Assembly (NCBI GenBank): GCA_918807975.1
Contig: OU964934.1
Coordinates: forward strand, 16,430,001 to 16,494,000
DNA: 64,000 bases
Source of the DNA: Aplidium turbinatum
Lineage: Eukaryota > Chordata > Ascidiacea > Aplousobranchia > Polyclinidae
Direction: 5' to 3'
Positions 48,801-60,800 of this stretch are shown here, in pieces. Below the pieces are notes generated by a model. That model ran no database searches. It was given only the letters and a program-made list of their open reading frames with translations, and had not been told where the DNA came from. The first letter of the stretch is position 1; each line of letters starts with the position of its first letter. Position numbers and translations under genes: made by a program.

Positions 48801-51800
48801 TTAAAGAGATATGAACATTTCAATTTATAGTGAGATTTAGAATATTTATCTGTATTTTTTCATGAGTTAACTTTTGTTCTACTGTACTACTCCTTTAATG
48901 AAATGCTTTACACTGCATAAGGCGCATGATTAAACAATATAAAGCCATTGTAATATGTTTAAACAGTTTTTGTTGAAAGGAAAAATTGGACATATTTTTC
49001 ATCACTTGTTGCTTTTTCTGTTTAATATTTTTGTCTTTAATTTTTTAGATAACTATTTTCTTGTTTTCTAATTAGATCACATCATTTATTTGTGAGTCAA
49101 TCCACTTATATGATACATAGCCTAAGTTTAATTAAAGATTCTGATAAGTGCAACGCCATATTGATTAGAATTAGTGATTAGAAAATATTTGTTGTGTTGT
49201 TAGTTTTGCTATTTATCGTTGTGTTTTTCAGCGAATTGAGGCAATTTATGGCAGATATGAATACTTCTGCTCACAATGGCAACCCAGACAGACAAAGGTT
49301 CTGCTATGGGATCGGTGAGTTTAGCAGCGTGTCTAACAATGATCCTGATATAATCAACAAGGGAGCTAGTTTTGTATTAATCATTTTGAATAGATGCTTT
49401 AACAAATTAATGAACTGCTTGGCAAAATCTAAGTTGGACAAACACTCTCTTCACTATTTATTGTTCAAATTTGTGATTTGATATAAACAATGCTATCATT
49501 CTCAAGCCATCAGAAATCAATTGACAGTTTAACGATTGAAAAAACGTTTAATAACATAAATCATTTTTTCAGAATTTCCTCCGGGTTGTTCACGTTATGA
49601 AAAGGTCCTTTCTGAGCAATGCCTCATTGGTATTTTTGAAAAGCAAGGTTGCCAAAAGGAAGGCTCAGATTATCCTACAAAACTTACCAAGGCTAAGAAA
49701 GATGTACTTGACAAAAAGAACTTGAAGTACTGCATTTGTTAATATATTATCGCAAGCCTACTTGAATACAGTCTACTACTGTTTTTAATCGGTTTATCTG
49801 ATTAATAGGATTGTTTTACAATGGTTCAAAATTCAGTTTGATTGGTTTGGTTTTGAGTCGTTATCCTCAGGCAGACAAAGCTTCTGATAGATTATTCCTG
49901 GCAGTTTCACACACTTGTAGAACCACTGACGCAGAGATGGTTATCGAGATTGACAGAGTGAAGTTTCCGATAGTTGTTGCCGGGAAATTATTCCATCTAC
50001 TAAGTGCCGCTGAATGGAGAGCAGTCTCGAAATGCGTTGCTCAAGCGCATACCCTGAGGGTCGAACCAGCGTTGCTCAATTTTGTTTCATGGAATGATCT
50101 GCTGAACCAGACGCATTGGTCTCAGTGTGATCTGATCAAGAGGGATTGACTATATTACAATAAAATTGATTTTTGTTTCATTAATTGCATTGGTTGAACA
50201 ATTTGTGCTGTTGCCGTCAACAAGAAACAAACCATTTTTTGTCATATTTTTTTAATTTAATAAATCGAACGCTGCATATCGATGATCGCTGTTCTATTCA
50301 TGAAACGATAAACAATATTTCTTTCGGTATGTTGAAAGTGGAAACCATCACTCAGTGGTACCATCCATCCATGGCCTATTAATGGAGCTGGTTTTCTCCA
50401 TGCGTCATCTGTTTTCCTCCATCAACTCGTAACAAAATTAAGCTCAACGTAATTTTATTTTTGTTGTGACACAGGGAAGTCATTGAGCAAATCGACACCT
50501 TGATTACATCCGCACATGGTGGAGTAGAAGCTGATCAATTGAACTGTTACGGTTTAAGTAAGTACTTGTCTAAGTGATAAAAGCTATCAAGTGCTAAGTG
50601 ATGCTCTGTGATATTAACTATTTATTAAGTTAAGACAATGTGCCCAACACTAAATTAGCAATAGAATCACAAAGTGAGTAGAAGACTGGACGGCATGAAA
50701 GGAGATTAGGCTTTATGAATTAAACGTATAAGAAAACGACCACACAACGACTAATAGGCTACGTTGTGTTTAATAGTGATGAGTGTTTTTATATAGCAGT
50801 AAATTCTTCATAGATGCTCTGCATGTTTGTGTGGGTGCAGTTGCTTAACCTTCGCTATGTCACGCTGCCTTCTTTTATAGAATTTCCAAAGCTTTGCAAG
50901 AAATTCGCTTCACCGTTGTCATTAGCTTGCTTAAACGGTGGCTGGGAAGAGGCAGGGTGCAAACCTGAAGGTGCAGAATACCCACGGAAGCTTGGGGCAC
51001 CTAAAATAGCAGCTTTGTATGGAATGAATTTGAGGTATGTGTACTGATGTTTAGCTTTCGTTTTGTGAAACAGTGCAAATGAATGCTAAAAGATTATTTT
51101 CAAAAAACATGCTTTCTTTGGTTCATATAATATTAGTATAAGCCTTGGTAATCACTTAACAAACAGTTTAGGACATTCAATTTTTAATCATAAATTGATT
51201 TCGCCATCACAGCATCCTCAGTTTGATCATGTCAAGATCGTTATTGTTAAGTAGGCCTCAGCCACAATGCGTTTAAGCATCTGCGTTCTTTGGGGTCAAT
51301 TATCTGTTGCATAGCAACTACTGGAAGAAATTGATTTAAAGATACGTTGCAACAACGAAATGTAAAATGTTTCATCATGCATCAAAAAAATGAATAAAAT
51401 TTGTCTGATTTTTCTTATTTACAGAGAGTATGTGGAATATGTTGAGACGAAGTTCAATGCCACTGCGTTGGGTAGTGTTGACGAACAAATAGCCTGTTAT
51501 GGATTCAGTAAGTTTGTTGAAGAGAAATGCAAAGTGCAGTGATATCGATGTAGAAACTAAATTGATACTGTAAAACACTGTAGCGAATGCCACTGCAATT
51601 TACCACGTTCTCAAAATCTGTTTAAAATGATTGGTTTTCGTTCTTGTTTTGAATAAAGTATCTAACGAAAGATCGTACTAAACGATGTTTGCTTTGATGT
51701 AGGTTTTCCAATCGATTGCAAAACGTTTGATGGCCCATTTTCCTTGACTTGCTACGATGCCCTTTGGGTTGGTGGTGGGACAAGATGCACTGCGGATGGT

Positions 51801-54800
51801 GACAAAAATCCAATTGCACTTACGACTGCAGAGATCGATGCTTACAATAAATTGACATTGTCGTGAGTTTTTGTTTTTGAATCTTGATGATTTTTTTCAA
51901 TGTCTTTTTCCCTAGGAATCTATTTTGCATGAATGAATAGTCTTGATTATAAAGCTTACACAAAAACATAGATAAATAGAATAACACCACCGTATAAATA
52001 GTAAAATAGTTCAACCATTCCAAAATAGTGTTGAAACAACACTTTTCGAAAAATTGTAAGCGTGTAATATTAAAATTCATAAAAGTAGACTACTATGAAT
52101 GTAAAAAAATTAGTGAATTAAACAACTTTTTTACAAAGTCTTCACTTTTTAAAGATTTTTTTGTTATGCAGGGTATTGCAGGATAAGTTTAAATATTTTT
52201 TTGTTATGCAGGGTATTGCAGAATAAGTTTAAATATTTTTTTGTTATGCAGGGTATTGCAGGATAAGTTTATTGAGATTTTTACGAAAGCTAGTGGAGGA
52301 TTGAAACAAAACCAGCTTGATTGTTATGGGATTGGTACGTTACTTTTTACCACTTAAAAGAACACAAAATTATCATAGAGTAAATAATGGAAGCATGTAC
52401 AATTGTGCATTGTACAAATTGTAGCCTACATGCCACCATATTTTTATGTTATGGGGCGTACAATCGTACATCGCCTGAGATGGTGTGGACATCTTGTACA
52501 AATATCTGAGAACTCTTTCACAAAGCGAAGTTGGAATAAGGTAGCGACAGGAAAAATGAGACACGAAAGACCAAAGAAATCATGCGAAGACACTCTGAAA
52601 GTTGACAAAACGAAAATTTAAGATGCTAACGATAGAGAGAAATGAGGGAGTCAATGCAGACAACTGGTCGACGCTGATGTTTCGGGATGAAGACCTGGCT
52701 TCTTTGAAGCAAAATGAAGAGAGAAAAAACGACTCACTGAAAGTTTTTTTGATTTGGGGTGAAGTTTTCTTTCCCAGTCCTGTTAACAGGATGTTCCCAG
52801 CCATTCGCAAGGCACCCTTCGTTATATGGACTCGCAACATTGTAATGAATTTGGACTGCAATAGTACCAGAAGCAAGTCTGGTAAGGTTGGCTGCAACAA
52901 GGTTCGACGGAAGATCTTTCAAATGTTCAAGTTATCTTATGTTCGCCTAAAGATATAGCTTTTTTGTGATTTCATATCTGTCAAAATATTCTAAAGACTT
53001 TTTAGTATGTTTAATGACGTTTGAAAAAGGTAATTGGGTATGCAATCCTACATACTGCACACACTAACATCACTGAGTAAAAATAAAGGCGAACTCAGTT
53101 ATATTAGGGATCAGATTTTGCTGTGATTAATTTGAGTTAAATGTTGGTTTGAAAGATTTCAATTTTGAGGACACTGGTTTTACTCATTTATGAAAAGTTT
53201 TTAAAGCATTGACATTTGTAAGAATGCAAAAATGGGCCGAATTGTTTTGTATTAATGTCCAATTGCGTTTTTATTTTCAGAATTTGCTACTGGATGTTCT
53301 ACATTTTATGGTCCCAATGCTAAAGAATGTCTGAACAACATATTTGTAGCAGCAACCTGCAAGGCAGAAGGAACAGGCTACCCTTCCAAACTACCCGTAG
53401 CAGAGTTTCAAGTGTTACGCACTCAAACCTTAAAGTAGGCTATGTCGACATTTATACTCAACTTATTAAACCATCGGCCGCATATCTGTGCATTCATTAA
53501 GTTTATGCTTTGGGACTGATGGTGATTGTGTTCATCATCCATATTCGGTTTTGTCCCCGTTTGTGGGGGTAGTCGATTCTTTTCTTGATGTGAATTTTAT
53601 TATCCTTTTTTTACTTTCATTCTGTCTATCGCATCTTCCTCTTTCAGTCTGTCCTGTTCTGTCTTATACTTCAGTTTTTCTTTCCATGTCCAGGCAGAGT
53701 GTTTATCTTGAAAACTCCGGTGGGTTTATACTGAGCTGTTGTACTATAGTTTAGTAGCGTTTGTCTGTAATATGCAACATTTTCTGTGAAGTAGCAAACT
53801 TAAACTTGTCGAAGTCATAGATTGCATTTGAAAATCACCAAGTGTTTCTTAAAAGTGCTTATTAATATTCTCAACACAGTAAAAAGAATACTGATTAGTG
53901 GGTTTGCAAATAGTCTTTTATTTGATGTTGTTATGGTTTGTTCAGAGATAAAAGCTAATGCAATTCTTCATTCATATCTTTCAGTGTACCATGGTCAGTA
54001 TAAATTGCAGTGCTGTGTTGAAAAAACTTCTCCCAAAAGTAACATACCACCTGTCAACGAATAGAGTTATTAATTTGCTTTTGGTTTCTTTCAGGCAGCT
54101 TGCTGCAACATTTAAAGCTATTAAAGATCAGGCTGTTGCTGGGAGTTCTGCTTCTCAAGAGGAATGTTTCGGCTTAAGTGAGCTAAATAGAGTTTTATGA
54201 GTATTTTGAAAAATATTTTGTTGATGAAATTAAAGGTACCGTAGTTTGATGCCTTTCTTGAATATAACTTTCTAATATTTTAAACTCAAGTGTTCAAATT
54301 CGACTCTTCTGCACTGGGATCGAATGTTTGCGTGGAAATATATAAGATTGTTGTATCGAGTTGCTGTGTAGACATTAGACAAGGCCATTTATATAATAAA
54401 TATACTCTGTCCTACTTTTGCATTCTATTTGAATGAGGAGCTCCAGATGATTCTACTACCGGGAAGCAGATAGTGGACGCTTGTTAGATTAATAGTAACT
54501 TATTGACTTGTTGAGTGGTGGGATGGCTCATCGGATAAGGTGCAGGCTCTCCAATAATGCGAACCTGGTTCGACACCAGGCCTAAGCAGGTTGTTGATAA
54601 TCACCGCTCACTTCTACCCTGAGTGTAATAAATTGGGTATAGTTGCTGAAGGAAAGGCGGCCGAGAGAAACGAACTGGCCAGCCTACTTTCGTAATTGCC
54701 GATGATCTCATTCTCAAAACTCAGGAACTGAGTAATGAGTATGGGACCGTTACCTGTCCACTTTATGTGATATGGTCTTCAGCGCTTTTGTTGGCCCTGG

Positions 54801-57800
54801 TATTAGTTATTGTGCTTGCAAAATATCGCGCATCATTGTCTTGATGTCTAAGTTATTGTGGTTGTTCCAGTTCTTCCCGCGGGATGCACACAGGATGACC
54901 CCCCACACAGTACGTTATGTCTTACTAGCCTGTGGGGAGAGATTAAATGCATCCCGGATGGCGAGGATTATCCTGTTACCATGTCTGCCTTAAAAAATTC
55001 TACTTTACAACGATTGAGTATACGGTGAGTGTAGTTCTTGTTTCTTTTTGCATGTTTGGACTATTGTTGCCTTTTATTTTTCATCTAAATTTTAACTGAA
55101 TTATCCGTATTACAAACTTTGTGCTTGCCTGGGTTTTGTAACCGTGTTAACTACAGACATATTCTATGTTACATAAACAACTATTTAGGCCCGTTTTAAA
55201 CCATTCAAAGAGTTTTCTTCTCGTTCATTAACCAACCAGTATATCATTTATTGTAGCTAGCACTATACTTTTTTATTCATAAATTGATCTGACATGATAT
55301 GATGTTCTTCATTTAGGGAAATAAAGACCAAATGGACATTTGTGCAGGAAAGGGCTGAGAGAGGAAACAAGCAAAATCAAAGAGAATGCTATGGAATTGG
55401 TATAGCTTACTTGAGTTGATAAAATCATTGAAAGCAGTTGTTTTGTGCATGAAGTGTTTAATAGATTTTATACCTCACCTAGCTGTAAACATATTTTACT
55501 GTTTTGCACATAGTAGCAACACAAATTTTGTAAGATTACGTTATATGAACTTTTAGTCCAATTCTTATTGCTGAATCAAACTTAATTAAATAATGAATTG
55601 TGGTGGGGGAGATGTGGGACCTTGATCCAAAAGTAGGTTTTTAAAGCTAAAAAGTTTATTTCTTAAGCAATTTTTATACAAATTTCACACAACAATTTAC
55701 GTAACAATATTAAGCATTACCTTGAATGTTTATTAATCTGGACCTAAAAACAACGAATTGATAAATTTGAAAGGAAAAAATTGGGATAGTGGTTCAAAGG
55801 TCCCACTAGTTTGATGATCCCACATTCCCCTATGCCATTTTGTGTTGGATAAATTTCGCTTGTAGCCCTCTGACAACGTCAGTTCTGGTGACTGACGAAA
55901 CACTGAAAATATAAGGACCAATTCAACATTTTGTTGTATAGTTTAGCCAGCAGTCACCAGAAAATCGCAAAAAAGGGCAATTGGTAAACAATTGTTTCTC
56001 TGCAGCCGATTATAGCAAGAATTGACAGCGATAGACACGTGTTAGAAATAGTGGTGCGAGACTGACAAGCTTATGAACACGTGCCTATCACTGTAAATTC
56101 TTGCTGCAATCGGCTGCCGAGAAACATACAGTTGATTAAAAAGTCTTTTTAGCTAGCGTGGAGTCTACACCGTTATGGTTAGCGATTTGCTCGCGGTGCC
56201 TGTTAGTACTTAGCCTTGTTCTGACTGTCAGAAAGAGCGCTCCTTTCCGTATAAGTATGGAAACGCATATATCATTTATTTTTTATTAGAATTTCCCCGG
56301 TGGTGTACAAAATTTGAAGGCCCTCACCCAGACGCTTGCATAGAAGCTGTTATGCTGGACAACCAATGCATTTTGAAGTTGGCGGGTTTTTCATCTACTG
56401 TCATCAGTGCCCTTCATGCTTTAAATTTGAAGTAATGTTTTATATTGCTAGTGTTGTTGTGGTTGGTAGTCACTTTAACTACCACGTTGTTTTTCAATTT
56501 AAAGTTTTAGGAAAGTGATTCAAAAATGTACTTAAATTGCCAGCTCTTCAAGGCGACGGTATAGTGGGCTATTTGGTTCCAATGTGAATGCCGTTGAAGT
56601 AGTGTTTGTAACTGTATAACTACTGCGTAGATATTTTGATGCAACTATAAAATGTGTTTTGTGAATGATCTATTTTTAAGACAGGGTCAGTAAAGAAATG
56701 ATTTTTTTGCACCAACGAAAGTGTAACACCAAGTCTAAATCTTTGTGTTTTTGCCATTTTATTATCCAGAGAATTGGACGATCACTTTGCTAACAGAACT
56801 GATCCTGATTCCCAGCAACAGTGCTTTGGACAAGGTAATAATAGTACTATGTTTTTATATGGCGCTATATCCATTGCATATATGCATTGATCTAAGTGGT
56901 TCATAAACAGGCCGTGTCAAGCGCAGTTGTATAAAATCTTAACGGAGTAGGACTCTCTGAGTGTGCGCCGGAGCAACGCATTCTAAGGACTGCTCTCCGG
57001 TCTCCATTCAGCGGCACTTAATGGATGGAATAATTCTCTCGGCAACAACATTTCAACAATTGGAAACTTCACTCTGTCAAACTCGGTAACCGGCCCTACG
57101 TCAAAAGCCTCTACAAGTATGCGAAACTACCAGGAATAACCTATCAAGGCTTTGTCAGTCCGAGGATAAAGGCTTAAAAGCAACCAATCAACCAGTTCGG
57201 ATTGAGATGTTTTGTTTCTTTGATTTTTCTTTTCACAGCGGTGTACGATGTTTGACCAACGCTTGTGTAGTTGATCGGTTGAGAAAGTTGTTATTTTTTT
57301 TGAACGCCTGAAAGCTCACTGGCCGTGCTTTGACAACCATTCAAGCAAAAAGTATAGTTGTATCATTTGTTTCACTTGTTCTTCAATTTAGCTTATTTCC
57401 AAAATTGCTCGAGGTTTCTTTCCCCATTGTCGATGAAATGTCTAACTTCGATTTGGATATATGAGGTCGGCTGCACTTCAGATGGCCGAGGATTCCCACA
57501 AAATCTTCTTGGGATTGATTTTATTACGAATTATGGGACCAAAAATCAAAAGTTAGTTGACTTTAAAATTTTTATAGCGTTTTTATTGTAAATAATTGTC
57601 AACAAACAATCGGATTAAATGACATTATTCAAATAATACCAGAACCAAAAGCAAAACGAATTTGAACGATTCGGCGCAGCGCAGAGTTCTCGTGTTGCCA
57701 AAATAAACTAGGCTATATAAAAAAAGAAGTAAAAACTGCAGGCAATATGTCGTATAGAATATATTGGGGTTATGTGCGTTTCATCTTTATTGCTGATATT

Positions 57801-60800
57801 TATCATGGGCGAAAACAATCAGGCTATGTTTCTATAGCGTCTACTCCAGAATAAGTGTGATCTTCACATTATGATATACGGTGACGTTTGAAAAATTGAT
57901 GCTATTTTTCTGCAAACTAATGAGGTTGGTGTATTTTCTTTCAGAGAAGCCTTTGAGTTCATGAAAAAGATCAAAGATGCTAAAGATGTCACCAATCAAA
58001 GACTATGCCTCGGAACATGTAATAATTAATCAGTTGTTGCATGGCCACCTAAAGATACGGCCTGATTTGTCACATTTTGCAGAAATTTCCAGGTTTTTCT
58101 AACTTTGGACGAACGTTTAAATAAATTTTTCTAAAAATTAGATTTTTACGCTTTCTTTATTCTTTTTCCCAGATGACACGATAGGTTTTAACATCTTCAC
58201 ATGTTGAAAAATAAAGAAAATTTGATTTCGAAGATTTTAGTCAGACTGTTAATTTTCAATAACAGTCTGATTTTGCGTTTTTCAACTTAGTTTTTCTCAT
58301 TTGCTACTGCTTCCCCAAGGCAACAAAAAAGTTTTATGTCATTAGGAAACCGCAAAAAGTAAAAACATCTCAAAAAATATCAGTCAACCACTAGCAGTAG
58401 CTGTAATCAAAATCTGCAAAATGTGACAAATCAGGCCACATCTCCAGGTGGCCATGGTTGTTGTTAGCTAAAATATTTTATTCATAGTAACATTGAAATT
58501 GATCAAACGCAAAAAACAAAATAGGAAGTTTTAGAAGTACTTTATAAAGTATTAGTTATTGTGTTCAATTTTAAAACTGTGTATTTTTTTGCTATCATTA
58601 AGTTTTTGCTATCACAAACTCCAAGCTAGTCGATTTGATGAAGTTTTAAAATTGATGTGTTCATTTTGTATTTACAGCATACCCTGCTTCATGCTTAAGA
58701 TTCCACCCGCCACATGGTGTGGCGTGCATCCGAGAGATGTTCTTGGATGTTACCTGCCAGCTCGGAGGCCGGAAACATCCTGATAGGATGTCCAAAGCTG
58801 AAATTGATGATTTAAATACCAAAAACTTAAAGTCAGTTTCGTAGAAAAACAGTTTTTGGTATTTTATCCGATATGCCGCATTATTATTGAGCTAAAATTT
58901 GTTTGGATCATGATCCTTATAAAGTTCAAAGAGTCTATTCATCATCAACTAATTTTAATTATAAAGACCATGAATTAATCTTCAATCTTCATGTTGAGGA
59001 TGTTTTCTTTCTGCCTGTCGAGAGCGAAATCTTCCTCCCCACACCTTGTGGTTTATTGGATTGGCAGAGTTCATGTTCAGGGCTACATAGCTTTACGAGT
59101 TCTCAAGAAAGTCTTGACCCGCTGTGCTGCAATGTTAACGCATTTCCAGCTTTGATTCAAGTTTTGTGTATAAAATAACTGATTTTCTTGTAATCAAACT
59201 CTCGTTGTTGTCCTTGACCAACTTGATGCTAGGTTTCTACCTCGCCATGTTAACTAGTAGGATGCACCATACTCTCTAACACTTTATGGCCAATGCGCTT
59301 AGTTATTAATAAAGTAGTAGTACACCCTTAGGAGGAAAGAGTTTAAACGTTCAACCACAGAAGCTCAAGGGGCGATAACAATAAGGACTTTTGTGTCCAA
59401 AAACAGCAAGATTTAAAATTCTACTTTGATGTAACTGTCTAAATGTACTGTCTATTTTTGTTTAGGGAAATACGAGAACAATTCACTAATCTCAGTAAAA
59501 AAGCATCTCGTCCCGACATTGGCGCTCAGCTGGATTGCTATGGATTTGGTAAGTGAAAAAGCCACACAGATATCCGCCTACAGTAGTCTACAAGTCAATT
59601 TAATATTCTATAACTTCTCTAGAGATGGGTGGAAATGTTTAATAAAGTGGCACAATTTCTTTACCGCTATTGTTAAAGTTTCTGTAAGTTTTTCAAATTA
59701 AAAATCGTAGCTTTATTCACAAGCAAATTTCTATCTGGTTTTACAACAATATTAAGCAAACCTATTTTGACACACAGGAAAAAAAATTATTGCTTATGAA
59801 TATTCAGGATTTAGCGATATGTTTTCCCAGGTTATTTGAAATTTTTCTTTGAGTATAAATTTGACGCAAGCAGTTAAATTTGGCTTTTTAGAGTATTCGT
59901 GGTTGTTAATTTTGCCCTGAAAAATTGTTTTCATTATTATCTACTTGTACAACAGCAATTTTGCCATGGTGTTGTGACTACAAGTTTGTATGCACTTCTT
60001 TAAATGGAAAAGCAACACCGAGGTGCAGATAGTTTGCTTATTCGATCGTTTTTTTAGAATTCACAAAACCATGCACGTCTTTCTCTCCCCCTCATCCTAC
60101 GTCATGTTTGAGTGGAATTTGGAAAAAATCTGGATGCTTAAGATCGGGATATAAAAATCCACCAAATATAACTTCAGCAGAGAATGCAACAGTGCAAGTC
60201 AAAAATATTCTGTATGTGGATAAGTTATATAAAGTTAACATTGTAATCTATGCGGTAACTCACCGGCCGATTGCTGAGAGAACCAACACGATGTTCGATA
60301 ATGTGTGAGTTCGAAACCATTTGAGAGCACGTGGGGCAGTGTTTTTAGAGTGCACTTATTAATATTTTCAAATCGCATCGTAGCATTCGTAGCAACGATG
60401 CTTTTACACAGTTCTGTTGCTTTGAGATGTCTTTGGTGTTGCATCTGTATTCTGTAATCATTGTATGGTGTCACCATTGACGTAAAGTAAAATAATTGTT
60501 ATTGTAATGTTGTCGTGAAGTAATTTACAAGGTTCAGTCAAAGAAGCCTGTTATTAACAATAAATATATTATCATTTTGCTTTTTTACACAAAAGCAATT
60601 ATAGTACTGTATTCTCGTAATTAACAAAGAGTTTTTGTAATGTTGTGATGAGACCTACACGCTCCAACATTCCTTCTGCCAACACATAGCTTTATCATAT
60701 TCTTAATAGCAAAAATATGATTAATACGTTATTGTGAAGAAAGGGGCGTTCTTCCCGGCTATCAGCACAAGGCTGAGCACTCACTAGTACAGCGAGCAGC

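Larger units (their letters stand above)
49480..58500 (+). repeat. inverted segmental copy, arm B
   Basis: Partner of arm A (14150-18289). Shared exons and nearby introns match in inverted orientation. Arm B is longer, with three more modules (10, 12, 13), a SINE near 54530, a family P repeat near 56000 and a MITE at 58040 that arm A lacks at those places. Confidence 0.8.

Noticed and set aside
49811-50149. 112-codon ORF between modules 8a and 8b
   Set aside because: It is the antisense of a family S SINE that also occurs in arm A and elsewhere.
55862-55910. CTGACAACGTCAG...CTGACGAAACA, hammerhead-like
   Set aside because: The core has an A where the conserved G is needed, although a stem II could form.
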